The notes: generated from the sequence alone by a model not told the origin. Counted from the stretch's first letter, positions 43,038 through 52,826 are shown. The stretch is DNA of 64,000 nt from Halorientalis litorea (GCF_023028225.1 NZ_CP095482.1:1984001-2048000); one strand, 5' to 3'. Translations and numbers: made by a program.

Positions 43038-44999
43038 TCACTCGCCGTCGAACAGGGTTTGCAGGACGTGTTGCTCGGTCTTGCGGAGGTGGGCGTGGAG
43101 CGTCGGCGCGGCCAAGTCCAGCGACTCGGCGACTTCTTCGGCGGTACTCGCGCGCGGCCACGCGAAGTAGCCCGCGCGGTACGCCGCTTCGACGGCCTCG
43201 CGCTGTCGGTCGGTGAGGCCGTCGAGGACGCCGTCGGGACGACGAACGGTCGTGACCTCACGGTCACGTTCCCGGTGTGCGACGAGATCTGCGGCGGGAT
43301 ACTGCGTTCGGACGTGGTCGACGACCTGTCGAATCTCGGCGTCGACCGGTGCCGCCACGACGAGCGTGGCGTCGCCGGCCGTGGCGACCGCCGTCCGGAC
43401 GGTTGCCCCCGCGTCGACGACGATGTCGAGGACAGACGCCCCGGCGACGAGTTCGAGACGGCCGCTGTCACCCCTGTCGTGGATGACCCTCACTGTCTCG
43501 ATTCGGGGGTCTGCGGCCACGGCTGTCGCCGCCTCGTCGGGGGCCACCCCGTCGACGGTCACGTACAGGAGCCACCGCTCTCCCGAGGCCACGTAGCCGT
43601 CCAGTTCGATTGTACAGTCCAGCTCGGCCGCCGCTCGGACGAGCGCGAAGTCGGCCTCGGTGACCCGGAACTCCAGTTCGATGACCGTATCGGCGAACAG
43701 TAGCTTGCGGCTCCGTGCGGCCCGAATCACCGACCCGACGGTCCTCCCGAGCACGTCGAACCCGGCCTGCTCCCGCGGGCTGAACGCGTCCTCGCGCGTC
43801 GCGTAGACGACCAGCACACCGTAGACGGTGTCCCGGTGTGAGAGGGGGACGGCGGCGACGGAGGCGAACCCGCGCTCGCTCGCGGCCGCCCGCCACGGCT
43901 CGAACGCCTCGTCCTCGATATCCGTGACCTGAACCTCGCCGGTCCGCATCGCGCGCCCGACTGGCCCGGCACCCGTCTCGCTCCGGTGGGCGGTAATCGT
44001 CACCGCGTCGAGGTAGCCGTCCCCCTCGCCAGCGCGCTCCCGGGGACGGACGGTGTCGCTGTCGAACGCACGCTCGCCGACCCACGCGAACTTGTAGAAC
44101 TCCGAGGCGGTGAGGCGGTCACAGATGGTCCGTTCGACCCCCTCGCGGCTCGCCGTCTGTGTCAGTGCCCGAACCGTCTCCAAGAGGAGTTCGTTGATGC
44201 GGTCGAGTGTCGCCAAGTCGTCGCGCTGGCGTTCGAGTTCGCGCTCGCGTTCCAGTCGCTCGGTGATGTCCCGCGCGAAGCCACAGCGGAACTGGTCGCC
44301 CGTGTCCGGGTCCACGAACGTGGTCCCGTTGAACTCGTGTGGAATCCGCTCCCCGTCTTTGGTGAGGATGTCGACTTCGACACAGCGGTCGTCGATGGAC
44401 TCGATGGCCTCCATCAGCCCGGGGACGAACTCGTGTTGGTCCTCCGGGATGAGTGTCATCGGGTGCATCGCGGCGAGTTCCTCGTCGCTGTACCCCGTCA
44501 CCTCCAGCAGCGTGTCGTTCCAGAACTGCAACAACCCGTCCTCGCCGATGACGTACACTACGTCGTCGACGGCGTCGAGAACGGGCCGCAGGAGTGCGGC
44601 GGAGTCGGCTCGGTAGCTCTGCTCGTGTTCGTCCGCGGTAGCGGAACGGTTGTCGGCACCGGGCGTGTCGGCCGCCGTCCAGACGACGGCACCGGTCTCA
44701 GTCACAGTCAGTCTGACGCGACACGTCTCGCCGTCGTCCGTGTCACCGAACCGCACCTGCCCCTCCCACTGCCCGCGCTCCCGAACTGCCGGAAACACCG
44801 ACCCAGCGAGCCGTTCGGCCGCCGCCGCGTCGACTGCGGTCCGCCAGCACTCGCCCGTGAGCGCGTCGGGAGTCGTGCCCGCGAGTGTCGCGAGTCGGTC
44901 GGCGACGTAGACGAACTCGTCGCCGACGTGTACGCCGAGACAGTCCGGTATCGTCTCCGCGAGGGCACGCCACCCGGGTGGCTCGGCACCGTCGGTCAT
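43038..44999 (-). CDS. PAS/GAF/HTH_10 sensor-regulator (Bat-like)
   Basis: 653-residue soluble regulator. A degenerate PAS-like domain (about 10-110), a clear PAS domain (about 140-265, LDAVDDVVYVIGEDGLLQFW), a coiled linker, a GAF domain (about 280-430), a bacterioopsin-activator-type domain (about 440-590), and a C-terminal HTH_10 (LTDRQREAVEAAYRAGYFAW, then STAEEVAESLDLAAPTLHAH). No receiver or kinase domain. Such proteins sense redox, light or ligands and activate transcription. It converges with the surface-protein gene with a 16-bp gap. Confidence 0.9.
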   Translation of the reverse strand: MTDGAEPPGWRALAETIPDCLGVHVGDEFVYVADRLATLAGTTPDALTGECWRTAVDAAAAERLAGSVFPAVRERGQWEGQVRFGDTDDGETCRVRLTVTETGAVVWTAADTPGADNRSATADEHEQSYRADSAALLRPVLDAVDDVVYVIGEDGLLQFWNDTLLEVTGYSDEELAAMHPMTLIPEDQHEFVPGLMEAIESIDDRCVEVDILTKDGERIPHEFNGTTFVDPDTGDQFRCGFARDITERLERERELERQRDDLATLDRINELLLETVRALTQTASREGVERTICDRLTASEFYKFAWVGERAFDSDTVRPRERAGEGDGYLDAVTITAHRSETGAGPVGRAMRTGEVQVTDIEDEAFEPWRAAASERGFASVAAVPLSHRDTVYGVLVVYATREDAFSPREQAGFDVLGRTVGSVIRAARSRKLLFADTVIELEFRVTEADFALVRAAAELDCTIELDGYVASGERWLLYVTVDGVAPDEAATAVAADPRIETVRVIHDRGDSGRLELVAGASVLDIVVDAGATVRTAVATAGDATLVVAAPVDAEIRQVVDHVRTQYPAADLVAHRERDREVTTVRRPDGVLDGLTDRQREAVEAAYRAGYFAWPRASTAEEVAESLDLAAPTLHAHLRKTEQHVLQTLFDGE

Positions 45000-45067
45000 G
45001 GGTACAATTATTCCAACTCAGTGATAAAGCGGCCGGTCAGACAGGAATGTTGCCGCGGGGCCGCCAG

Positions 45068-45967
45068 TCACTCTTCGCGCGCGTTGACCGCGAGCACGGG
45101 CATCTCGGCGTGTCTGAGGACGCGCTCGGCCGTGCTCCCGAGGAGGTAACGGCTGAGGCCAGTTCGACCGGTCGTCCCCATCGCGACCAGGTCCACGTCG
45201 TTCTCGTCGGCGTACTCCACGATGCTACTCGCCGGGAACCCCTCGTGTACGGCCGTCACCGTGTCGAGTCCGGCCTCCTGTGCCCGTGTCGCGATTGCGT
45301 CCGTCGCCTTCTCCCCTTGGGCTTCGAGACTGTTCACCACGTCGGCTGGCACGGTGTACTCGGGGTCCGTGGCCAACGCGCCGACGTCGACGATGTTCAG
45401 CGCGTGGACGCGTGCCCCCGTCGCCTCGGCGACGGCGAGCGCGTGGTCGACGGCCGCAGTCGCCGGGTCGCTCCCGTCGGTCGGGACGAGGATGTCGTCG
45501 TAGTCGCCCCCGACGACGCTCCGGTCGGTCGCTCGGACCGTGAGGACTGGCGCGGCCGCGTGACGGACGACGTGTTCGGTGACGCTCCCCGCGACGTACC
45601 GGCGGACGCCCGTACGGCCGTGGGTCCCCATGGCCAGCATGTCGGCGTCACACTCGCTCGCGTAGTCGAGGATGGTTTCGCCCGGTTTCCCGCGACGGAT
45701 TGCCGTCCGGAGCGTGCCGTCCGCGCCGATGACCGCTTCGACGTCCTCGATTGCCGCCTCGCCCTCCGCTTCGAGTCGCTCGACGAACTCCTCGTCGACG
45801 CCGCCCGCATCGAACAGTCCGGCCGCCGCCTGCACGTCGACGACGTTGAGCACGTGTACCGTCGCATCGAACGCCCGTGCGAGAGAGCGACCGTGTTCGG
45901 CGGCCCGAACCGCGTGGTCGCTCCCGTCAGTCGGGACGAGAATCGTATCGTACATCTCGTTTGACAT
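45068..45967 (-). CDS. Tandem universal stress protein
   Basis: 299-residue protein with two UspA domains (about 1-145 and 150-299). Each begins DTILVPTDGSD or DDILVPTDGSD and ends with the nucleotide-binding pattern GTHGRTGVRRYVAGSV or GTTGRTGLSRYLLGST, so ATP binding is likely in both. ATG 45967 gives the correct N-terminus. General stress role; no specific partner in the neighbourhood. Confidence 0.92.
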   Translation of the reverse strand: MSNEMYDTILVPTDGSDHAVRAAEHGRSLARAFDATVHVLNVVDVQAAAGLFDAGGVDEEFVERLEAEGEAAIEDVEAVIGADGTLRTAIRRGKPGETILDYASECDADMLAMGTHGRTGVRRYVAGSVTEHVVRHAAAPVLTVRATDRSVVGGDYDDILVPTDGSDPATAAVDHALAVAEATGARVHALNIVDVGALATDPEYTVPADVVNSLEAQGEKATDAIATRAQEAGLDTVTAVHEGFPASSIVEYADENDVDLVAMGTTGRTGLSRYLLGSTAERVLRHAEMPVLAVNAREE

Positions 45968-46192
45968 AGCGACGGCCTCGGATATAAACGGTCGCTCGAT
46001 TCTCCCGGACCGGGAACGTGGCCGCCGGGGGCACCACGCCACGCCAGACGGCGGCGGTTCGGTGGCGGCGGTTGCTCAGTGACACCTCCCGCCTCCGGGC
46101 CACACCGATTTATGCCTCCGGCGAGGGCACTCTCTACCGATGACGCCGACGCCACGCGTTTGGGACAGCGTCGCACGGAGCGTGACGCAGGG

Positions 46193-47032
46193 ATGAACGT
46201 TCTCCTCACCAACGACGACGGTATCGACGCGCCCGGCCTCCGGGCGTTGGCCGACGCGCTCTCGGCTCTCGGAGACGTGACTGTCGTCGCCCCCGCCACG
46301 AACCAGAGTGCCGTCGGTCGGGGGCTCTCGTACGGCCGGATGGGGCCGGACGAGGACAACGGCGGCGGCACTGGCCTCGGTGAGAGCGCGGACGACCCTT
46401 TCACCGTGACTATCCCCCACGAGTCACACGAACTCGGCTACGCCGTCCACGGGACACCCTGTGACTGTGTCATCCTCGGCGTGGGGACGTTCGAACCCGA
46501 CGTGGTAGTCGCGGGGTGTAACGCGGGGGCGAACCTCGGCGTCCACGTCCTCCCCCGGTCGGGTACCGCGAGCGCTGCGACGGAGGCGGCCTCACTCGGC
46601 GTCCCCGGCGTCGCCGTCTCGATGGACGTACTCGGGTCCGGCCGGTCGAACCTCGGCCCCGCGGACTACGAACGCGCCAGTGCCATCGGCCGGGACGTCG
46701 TCGCCGAAGCCCTCGCGGGCGAGGTGTTCGAGGCCGCCGACTACCTGAACGTGAACGTGCCCGGGCCACAGCGAGAACTCTCGGGGCTCTCGATTACCCG
46801 CCCGACCGAACAGTACGACATGCACGCCGACATGGCCGACGGGCGGTTCAGCATCCACAATCCCCTCTGGGCGGAGATGGCCCACGGCGACATCCCCGAC
46901 GAGGACGACACCGACCGCCGGGCGATACTCGACGACTACGTGAGCGTCTCGCCGCTCACCCTCCCACGAACCGGTATCGACGACGAGGTACTCGACCACC
47001 TGCGCGCCCGCTTCGACGGCATCGTCGACTGA
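46193..47032 (+). CDS. surE: 5'/3'-nucleotidase SurE
   Basis: 279-residue metal-dependent nucleoside-monophosphate phosphatase. N-terminal LLTNDDGIDAPGLRAL carries the metal-binding Asp pair, ATNQSAVGRG the Ser-containing loop, and AGCNAGANLG the conserved Asn; NVNVP occurs later. A Gly/Glu-rich insert (about residues 45-65) is larger than in bacterial SurE. ATG 46193 starts right at the domain. Confidence 0.93.
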   Translation: MNVLLTNDDGIDAPGLRALADALSALGDVTVVAPATNQSAVGRGLSYGRMGPDEDNGGGTGLGESADDPFTVTIPHESHELGYAVHGTPCDCVILGVGTFEPDVVVAGCNAGANLGVHVLPRSGTASAATEAASLGVPGVAVSMDVLGSGRSNLGPADYERASAIGRDVVAEALAGEVFEAADYLNVNVPGPQRELSGLSITRPTEQYDMHADMADGRFSIHNPLWAEMAHGDIPDEDDTDRRAILDDYVSVSPLTLPRTGIDDEVLDHLRARFDGIVD

Positions 47033-47180
47033 GGCGACGGTCCGCCGGGGACGGCTCCGCCCGCTCTCAGCCGGGGGTCCGCTACCGTGTGACCGGCGTG
47101 CCGTCGGCGCGACCAGCGCGTGTTTGCAGTATTGGGAAATCCACAGCATACTTTTGAGCCTGCCGCGCCAACACCCACGT

Positions 47181-48530
47181 ATGGGAGAAACGTTCGTAAT
47201 CGTCGGCGGCGACGCGGCGGGAATGAGTGCCGCGAGCAAGGTAAAGCGCGAGAACCCGGAGATGGAGGTCGTCGTCTTCGAGAAGGGCGAGTGGGTGTCC
47301 TACGCGGCCTGCGGGATGCCCTACTACGTCAAGGGCGACGTCGCGGAGTTGGACGACCTCGTGACGGTCACGCCCGAGGAGTTCCGCGACGAACGGGACA
47401 TCGACCTGCGGACGGGCCACGAAGTCCTCGAAATCGACCCGGAGACAGAGCGGGTGACCGTGGCGGCCGAGGACGGCGAACGGTTCGCGCAGGCCTACGA
47501 CTACCTCCTCGTCGCCACGGGGGCGACGGCAATCGAACCGCCCTTCGACGGACTGGACACGGACGGCGTATTCACCATCCACGACATGGACGAGGCGGAC
47601 GCCATCGAGCGGTACGTCACCGAGGAGTCGCCGGACGTGGCGGCCGTGGTCGGCGGTGGCTACGTCGGCATCGAGATGGCCGAGGCACTGGCGGCACACG
47701 ACGTACAGGTCCACCTCTACGAGATGCTGCCCCACGTCCTCCAACCGTTCGGGGAGCCAGTCGCCGAGGCCGTCGAGGCACACCTCCGCGACAACGGCGT
47801 CGAACTCCACCTCGACACCGCTGTCGACGGGTTCGGCGGCGACGGACCCGTCGAACGCGTCCACCTCGAAGACGAGACGCGTCCCGCCGACATCGCAATC
47901 GTCGGCGTGGGGGTGACACCGAACGTCGACCTCGCGGCCGACGCCGGTCTCGAACTCGGGCCGACCGGTGCCGTCGCTACCGACGAGTACGGGCGGACGA
48001 ACTACGAGAACGTCTTCGCGGCGGGGGACTGCGCGGAGTCCCGCCACGTCGTGACCGGAGGCCCCGACCACGTTCCCCTCGCGCTGACCGCGAACCGCGC
48101 CGGCCGTGCCATCGGGCAGACGGTCACCGGGTCGCCGACGCCGGTCGGCGACATCGCCGGGACAGCCATCGTGAAGGCGTTCGACCTCGGGGCGGCCAGA
48201 ACCGGCATCCTCGACGAGGACAGGGCGCGTGGGGCCGGGTTCGACCCCGTTTCGGTCACCATCTCGGCCAGCTCGCGGGCACACTACTACCCCAACGGCG
48301 CGGAACTCACGGTGACGCTGTCGGCCGACCGGGAGACGGGCCGCCTCTTGGGGGGAAGCCTCGTCGGTGCCGAGGGGGTCAAGCGCGTCGACACGATTGC
48401 GACGGCACTCCACGGCGGGATGACCGTCTCCGAACTCCAGAACGTTGACTTGGCCTACGCGCCGCCGTTCAGTCCCGTCTGGGACCCGGTACTGACGGCG
48501 GCGAAGGTGCTCGCGGGGCAACTCGAATGA
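47181..48530 (+). CDS. CoA-disulfide reductase / NADH oxidase family flavoprotein
   Basis: 449-residue pyridine nucleotide-disulfide oxidoreductase. FAD site IVGGDAAGMSAASKVK; the single active-site Cys is in SYAACGMPYYV, the family's CoA-persulfide/disulfide-type Cys; NAD site VVGGGYVGIEMAEALA; second FAD motif VFAAGDCAES; C-terminal dimerisation domain. It may reduce CoA disulfide, polysulfide or oxygen. A TATA-like element lies just upstream, and the stop overlaps the next gene. Its nearness to the sulfur island (starting 1.3 kb on) is suggestive only. Confidence 0.9.
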   Translation: MGETFVIVGGDAAGMSAASKVKRENPEMEVVVFEKGEWVSYAACGMPYYVKGDVAELDDLVTVTPEEFRDERDIDLRTGHEVLEIDPETERVTVAAEDGERFAQAYDYLLVATGATAIEPPFDGLDTDGVFTIHDMDEADAIERYVTEESPDVAAVVGGGYVGIEMAEALAAHDVQVHLYEMLPHVLQPFGEPVAEAVEAHLRDNGVELHLDTAVDGFGGDGPVERVHLEDETRPADIAIVGVGVTPNVDLAADAGLELGPTGAVATDEYGRTNYENVFAAGDCAESRHVVTGGPDHVPLALTANRAGRAIGQTVTGSPTPVGDIAGTAIVKAFDLGAARTGILDEDRARGAGFDPVSVTISASSRAHYYPNGAELTVTLSADRETGRLLGGSLVGAEGVKRVDTIATALHGGMTVSELQNVDLAYAPPFSPVWDPVLTAAKVLAGQLE

Positions 48531-49780
48531 GTGCGACTGCCGACACGCCCGCGGCGTACGTCCGGGCACACCGCGACGAGTTGTTCGAACTCGTCCTCGA
48601 CCTGCTGGCGGTCGATACGTCGAACCCACCGGGCGAGACAAGCGCGCTCGTCACGCGAATCGAGGAGTACCTCCGTCCGCTCCCGGTCGATGTCGAACGG
48701 GTGACCGTCGACCCGGCGAAACCCAACCTCCTCGTGACGCTCCCCGGCACGGCCGACCGGACGCTCCTCTACAACGGGCACCTCGACACGGTGCCGTACG
48801 ACGGTGACGCGTGGTCGGTCGACCCGCTGGGCGAACGGGTCGACGACCGTATCTACGGCCGCGGTGCGACCGACATGAAGGGCGCGCTCGCGGCGATGCT
48901 GTTCGCGATTCGCGCGTTCGTCGAGACCGACACCGAACCGCCGGTCGACCTCCTGTTCGCGTTCGTCAGCGACGAGGAAGTCGGCGGCGACGCCGGCCTC
49001 CCCGCGCTCCTCGACGCGGACCGACTCGACGCCGACGCCTGCGTCATCGGCGAACCGACGTGTCGGGACGGCCGCCACTCCGTGACGGTGGCCGACCGGG
49101 GAAGCATCTGGCTCACGGTGGCGGCCACGGGTGAGGCGGCTCACGGTTCGCGGCCGGTCCTCGGCGAGAACGCCATCGACCGTCTCTACGGGGCCGTTCA
49201 GACGCTCCGTGACCGCTTCGGAACGAAGGAACTCGACATCGACGCGTCGATGCAGCCCGTCCTCGAGGAGTCCGTCGAGTACTACGCCCCGGCGATGGGT
49301 GCGGGGACCGCCTACGAACTGTTCACGTCGCCGTCAATCAACCTCGGGACCATCGAGGGCGGCGACGCCATCAACAGCGTCCCCCAGTCGGCCAGCGCGG
49401 AAATCGACATCCGGCTGACGGCGGGGGTCGACACCCCGACCGTCCTCTCGGAGATTCGGGCGTGTGTCGACGGCTGTCCGGGCATCACCATAGCGGACGT
49501 GTCATGGAGCGTCGGGACCGTCGAACCGGTCGACAGCCCCCTCGTGGACGCCGTCGCGTCGGTCGCCGAAGACGTGACGGGGACGCGGGTGTATCGCCGG
49601 AGTGCGACCGGCGGCGGCGACGCCAAGAAACTCCGGCACGCCGGGATTCCGACCGTCGAGTTCGCACTCGGAACCGATACCGCCCACGCCGTCGACGAGT
49701 ACACGACCACCGACGCGCTCGTCGGCAACGCGACGGTGTACGTCACGCTGCCGACCGCGTGGAGCGACGCGACCGACTGA
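48527..49780 (+). CDS. M20-family metallopeptidase / deacylase
   Basis: 417-residue ArgE/DapE/carboxypeptidase G2-type enzyme. Zinc ligands: LLYNGHLDTVPY (His, Asp), GRGATDMKGALAAM (Asp), FVSDEEVGGDAG (catalytic Glu and Glu ligand), VIGEPT (ligand), and a late His in the final third. The dimerisation domain holds VAATGEAAHGSRP. The ATG overlaps the flavoprotein stop (ATGA). Substrate (N-acyl amino acid or dipeptide) unknown. Confidence 0.88.
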   Translation: MSATADTPAAYVRAHRDELFELVLDLLAVDTSNPPGETSALVTRIEEYLRPLPVDVERVTVDPAKPNLLVTLPGTADRTLLYNGHLDTVPYDGDAWSVDPLGERVDDRIYGRGATDMKGALAAMLFAIRAFVETDTEPPVDLLFAFVSDEEVGGDAGLPALLDADRLDADACVIGEPTCRDGRHSVTVADRGSIWLTVAATGEAAHGSRPVLGENAIDRLYGAVQTLRDRFGTKELDIDASMQPVLEESVEYYAPAMGAGTAYELFTSPSINLGTIEGGDAINSVPQSASAEIDIRLTAGVDTPTVLSEIRACVDGCPGITIADVSWSVGTVEPVDSPLVDAVASVAEDVTGTRVYRRSATGGGDAKKLRHAGIPTVEFALGTDTAHAVDEYTTTDALVGNATVYVTLPTAWSDATD

Positions 49781-49848
49781 CGCGCCGAGAACTCACCGCT
49801 CTCGCCGATGCGGAAACGTTTAACAGCTAGTAGTGCAAAGAAATGGGT

Positions 49849-50067
49849 ATGGAAAACAATATCGGCGCGACCGACCGGACAGTTCGGCTGGCACTCGGCG
49901 GCGTCCTCGCCGCATTCGGTGTCGCCGTCTTCGCGGGGGCACTCGACTTCGGTCCTATCGCCGGTGGGGCCGCGGTGGCCGTCGGCGCGATTCTTTTCGT
50001 GACCGGGGCGACCAGCATGTGTCCTATCTACCGGGTCCTCGGCGTCGACACCTGTAGAACGCAGTAA
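49849..50067 (+). CDS. DUF2892 (YgaP-type) membrane protein
   Basis: 72-residue protein with two membrane helices (TVRLALGGVLAAFGVAVFAG and VAVGAILFVTGATSM), ending CPIYRVLGVDTCRTQ. This matches the membrane part of the sulfurtransferase YgaP (DUF2892), which in other organisms is linked to rhodanese domains. It begins the sulfur island. ATG 49849 matches the family N-terminus; ATG 49843, 6 nt upstream, is also possible. Confidence 0.85.
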   Translation: MENNIGATDRTVRLALGGVLAAFGVAVFAGALDFGPIAGGAAVAVGAILFVTGATSMCPIYRVLGVDTCRTQ

Positions 50068-50164
50068 GATTGGGTTCTTTCGGCGACGGCCCGGAACCGG
50101 CGTGTCCCCTCCGGGACCCGCCGGGACTGTCGCCCCGCGGTACGACCGCCCACTGTTTCCATTA

Positions 50165-50185
50165 TATTGGAATTGCCGCACAATA
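50165..50185. promoter_or_regulatory. Sulfur-island operator site S1
   Basis: TATTG-GAATTGCC-GCACAATA, immediately upstream of and overlapping the TATA-like ATTAATA of the TusA-SQR operon. The same TATTG-N8-GCACAA layout occurs at 53096-53116 and 57610-57630. Confidence 0.65.
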
Positions 50186-50220
50186 TTAATACGCCTCGGC
50201 CCGGAGTATCTCCTGTGACC

Positions 50221-50463
50221 ATGACTGACATCGATATCGAGCCGACCGAAACGGTCGACGCACGGGGAGCGGCGTGTCCGGGGCCGTTGATGGACCTCAT
50301 CGGGAAGATACGGGGCGTCGAGTCCGGGGCCGTGGTGGAACTGTTGAGTGACAACGAGCAGTCGCTCACCGACGTTTCAGAGTGGACCGAGGAGTCCGGG
50401 AACGACCTGCTCGAAGTCGTGGAGGCGGACGACCACTACGCGTTCTACGTGGAGAAGGCATGA
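50221..50463 (+). CDS. TusA-family sulfur carrier (1)
   Basis: 80-residue TusA-like protein. The catalytic Cys lies in DARGAACPGPLMDLIGKIRG, the CPxP motif, and the fold ends with DDHYAFYVEKA. Such carriers hold sulfur as a Cys persulfide and pass it between rhodanese, DsrE-type proteins and others. ATG 50221 is leaderless-like relative to the TATA element after site S1. Its stop overlaps the SQR-like gene by 4 bases, indicating close functional coupling. Confidence 0.93.
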   Translation: MTDIDIEPTETVDARGAACPGPLMDLIGKIRGVESGAVVELLSDNEQSLTDVSEWTEESGNDLLEVVEADDHYAFYVEKA

Positions 50464-51605
50464 CGGACCACATCGTTATCGTCGGCGGCGGCACCGGCGG
50501 GACGGTACTCGCCAACGACCTCGCCGACAGACTCGGTGCGGACATCGACGCGGGGGACGTCCAGGTGACGCTGGTCAACGACGACCCGGACCACGTGTAC
50601 AAGCCCGTGTGGCTGTACGTCCCGTTCGACCAGCGCGAACCCGCGGACGGCCGTCGCCGACTCGACGAACTCGTCGACGACCGCATCGACCTCCGCATCG
50701 ACCGGGTGACCGACATCGACACCGACGCCCAGCGGATTCGGTACCGCGACGCCGCCCGGTCCGTCGAGTACGACTACCTCGTCCTCGCAACCGGGTCGAC
50801 GCTCGCGCCCGAGGAAATCCCCGGCCTCCCGGAAGGCGGGCACGACTACTACAGCGAGTCCGGTGCCGAACGTCTCCGCGAGGCGTTGCTGTCGTTCACC
50901 GAGGGCCACCTCGTGCTGAGCGTCGTCGGGACGCCCCACATGTGCCCGGCCGCGCCGCTGGAGTTCGTGTTCATGGCCGACGACTGGCTCCGCGAGCGCG
51001 GCCTCCGCGAGGCTATCGACATCACCTACACGTACCCGATTCAACGGGTTCACGGCAACCCCCACATCGCCGAGTGGGCCCGCCCGCTGATGGACGAGCG
51101 CGACATCGCCGTGGAGACGTTCTTCAACGCGGAGTCGGTCGACCCCGACGGCCAAACGATGACCTCGATGGAGGGGACCGACATCGAGTACGACCTGCTC
51201 GTGGCGATTCCCCCACACCGCGGCGTCGACCTGATAGCGGAGGCGGGACTGGGCGACGACGGTTGGGTTGACGTGGACAAACACACCCTAGAGGCCACCG
51301 CTGCCGAGAACGTCTACGCGCTCGGCGACACGGCCGATACGGGCGTCCCGAACGCCGGGAGCGTCGCCCACTATCAGGCAGGCGTCGTCGGGCAACGGCT
51401 CGCGAGCCACGTCCGGGGTCGCCCGCCGACCGCTATCTACGACGGCAAGACCCTCTGTTTCATCGAGACCGGGATGGACGCCGCCTCGTTCGTGGAGTTC
51501 GATTACGAGAAGCCGCCCTCGCCGGTGCCGCCGTCGCGGACGCTCCACTGGTCGAAACTGGCGTACAACGAGTCCTACTGGCTCACCGCACGGGGGCTGC
51601 TCTGA
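50460..51605 (+). CDS. Sulfide:quinone oxidoreductase-like flavoprotein
   Basis: 381-residue FAD protein of the SQR family. FAD motif IVIVGGGTGGTVLANDLA, DYLVLATGS, a Cys in GTPHMCPAAPLEFVF where SQRs carry a catalytic Cys, AENVYALGDTAD, and a further Cys in KTLCFIETG in the C-terminal region. One of the three usual SQR Cys is not evident, so it may oxidise a protein persulfide (such as TusA-SSH) rather than free sulfide. It lies between TusA and a DUF1641 protein. Confidence 0.87.
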   Translation: MTDHIVIVGGGTGGTVLANDLADRLGADIDAGDVQVTLVNDDPDHVYKPVWLYVPFDQREPADGRRRLDELVDDRIDLRIDRVTDIDTDAQRIRYRDAARSVEYDYLVLATGSTLAPEEIPGLPEGGHDYYSESGAERLREALLSFTEGHLVLSVVGTPHMCPAAPLEFVFMADDWLRERGLREAIDITYTYPIQRVHGNPHIAEWARPLMDERDIAVETFFNAESVDPDGQTMTSMEGTDIEYDLLVAIPPHRGVDLIAEAGLGDDGWVDVDKHTLEATAAENVYALGDTADTGVPNAGSVAHYQAGVVGQRLASHVRGRPPTAIYDGKTLCFIETGMDAASFVEFDYEKPPSPVPPSRTLHWSKLAYNESYWLTARGLL

Positions 51606-51607
51606 GC

Positions 51608-52225
51608 ATGGCCTCCGAACCCGCACCGGAGGACACCGACCTCGAAGCGGCCATCGCGGAGAACCCCGAGGCGGTCGCCGCGTTCGTCCGCCGGTTGGAC
51701 GCCGTCAACGAACTGCTGGACGCCCTCGCGCTCGGCGAGAGCGCGCTCACGGACGAGATGGCGCGTGACCTCGCGGACACGACGGCGACGCTCGCCGAAT
51801 CGGCCGACGCGCTCGCGACCGACGAGACCGCCGCGTTGGCCGAAACCGTCGGGCAGAACGGTGACGAACTCGGTGACGCCCTCGACACGCTGCTCACGCT
51901 CCAGCGTGCCGGGACGCTCGACGACGTCGTCAAGCTCGCGGAGGTGCTGTCGCTGCTGACGGCTGCACTCGACGACGAGATGGTCCGCTCGCTGGCGGAG
52001 ACGGGGGGCGCGCTCGGCGAAGTCGCCGACACCGCCGCCGACGAGGACACCCGCGACGGACTGGAGACGGTGCTGCAGGGCGTCGGTGCCGCCGAACGCG
52101 AGGAGTCGACACGGGTCGGACTGGTCGGCCTGTTCAAATCGGCGCGTGACCCGGACGTGCAGCACGGACTCGGCTACCTGCTCGCGGTCGCGAAGGCTAT
52201 CGGTCGGTCGAAGACGGACGCCTGA
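51608..52225 (+). CDS. DUF1641 protein
   Basis: 205-residue helical acidic protein. The middle RAGTLDDVVKLAEVLSLLTA and C-terminal STRVGLVGLFKSARDPDVQHGLGYLL match the DUF1641 family, which commonly accompanies SQR-like flavoproteins and formate dehydrogenases. It starts 2 nt after the SQR-like gene. No catalytic residues or Cys are seen, so a membrane-docking or subunit role is likely. Confidence 0.85.
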   Translation: MASEPAPEDTDLEAAIAENPEAVAAFVRRLDAVNELLDALALGESALTDEMARDLADTTATLAESADALATDETAALAETVGQNGDELGDALDTLLTLQRAGTLDDVVKLAEVLSLLTAALDDEMVRSLAETGGALGEVADTAADEDTRDGLETVLQGVGAAEREESTRVGLVGLFKSARDPDVQHGLGYLLAVAKAIGRSKTDA

Positions 52226-52251
52226 CCGGTTTCGACTCCCGCGTCACCCCG

Positions 52252-52824
52252 TCAGACGAGCAGTTGGATGTCGGCTTCGGCCATGTCCTGAATCGCGGTG
52301 GCCGCGCCGACGCCGGTGGTGACGCCGTCGTAGAAGTCGTCCTCGTCGTAGTCCATCAGCTCGATGGTCATCTGACACGCCTGAAACTCAACGCCCATGT
52401 CCAGCGACGTTTCGATGAGTTCCTCGATGGTGGCAGTGTCGTTCTCGTCGATGCGCTTTTCCATCATCGTCGTGGTCAGGCGGTCCATCCCCGGCAGCGC
52501 GCCGACGAGGTTCGGCACCGACATGCTGGGGTTCCCGACGGAACTCAGCTTCAGTTCCTTCGAGCGTTCCTCGTGGAGGATGTCCAGTCCCCAGAACGTG
52601 TGGAACACCGTCACCTCGTAGCCGAAAGCGGCGGCGGTGCTGGCGAGGATGAGCGGCGGGTACGCCATGTCGAGCGTCCCCTTCGTCGCGATGATGCTCA
52701 TTTTCTCAGTCCCGTCGTCGGCCGTCGCCTCGGCGAGGTCCGTCTCCAACTCCTCGATGCGGGCGGCGAGTTCTGCGCGCGAAGGACCGTCGTCGGCCGA
52801 CGCGTCGGGTGTGTCCGTACTCAT
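52252..52824 (-). CDS. DsrE/DsrF-family sulfur-transfer protein
   Basis: 190-residue protein. An N-terminal coiled-coil (ARIEELETDLAEATADDGTE) precedes the DsrE-like domain (KMSIIATKGTLDMAYPPLIL). A Cys in GVEFQACQMTIELM falls at the sulfur-carrying position of the DsrE2-type branch. It lies 2 nt downstream of the second TusA gene, so the two are co-transcribed on the minus strand and probably exchange persulfide sulfur. It converges with DUF1641. Confidence 0.9.
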   Translation of the reverse strand: MSTDTPDASADDGPSRAELAARIEELETDLAEATADDGTEKMSIIATKGTLDMAYPPLILASTAAAFGYEVTVFHTFWGLDILHEERSKELKLSSVGNPSMSVPNLVGALPGMDRLTTTMMEKRIDENDTATIEELIETSLDMGVEFQACQMTIELMDYDEDDFYDGVTTGVGAATAIQDMAEADIQLLV

Positions 52825-52826
52825 CG

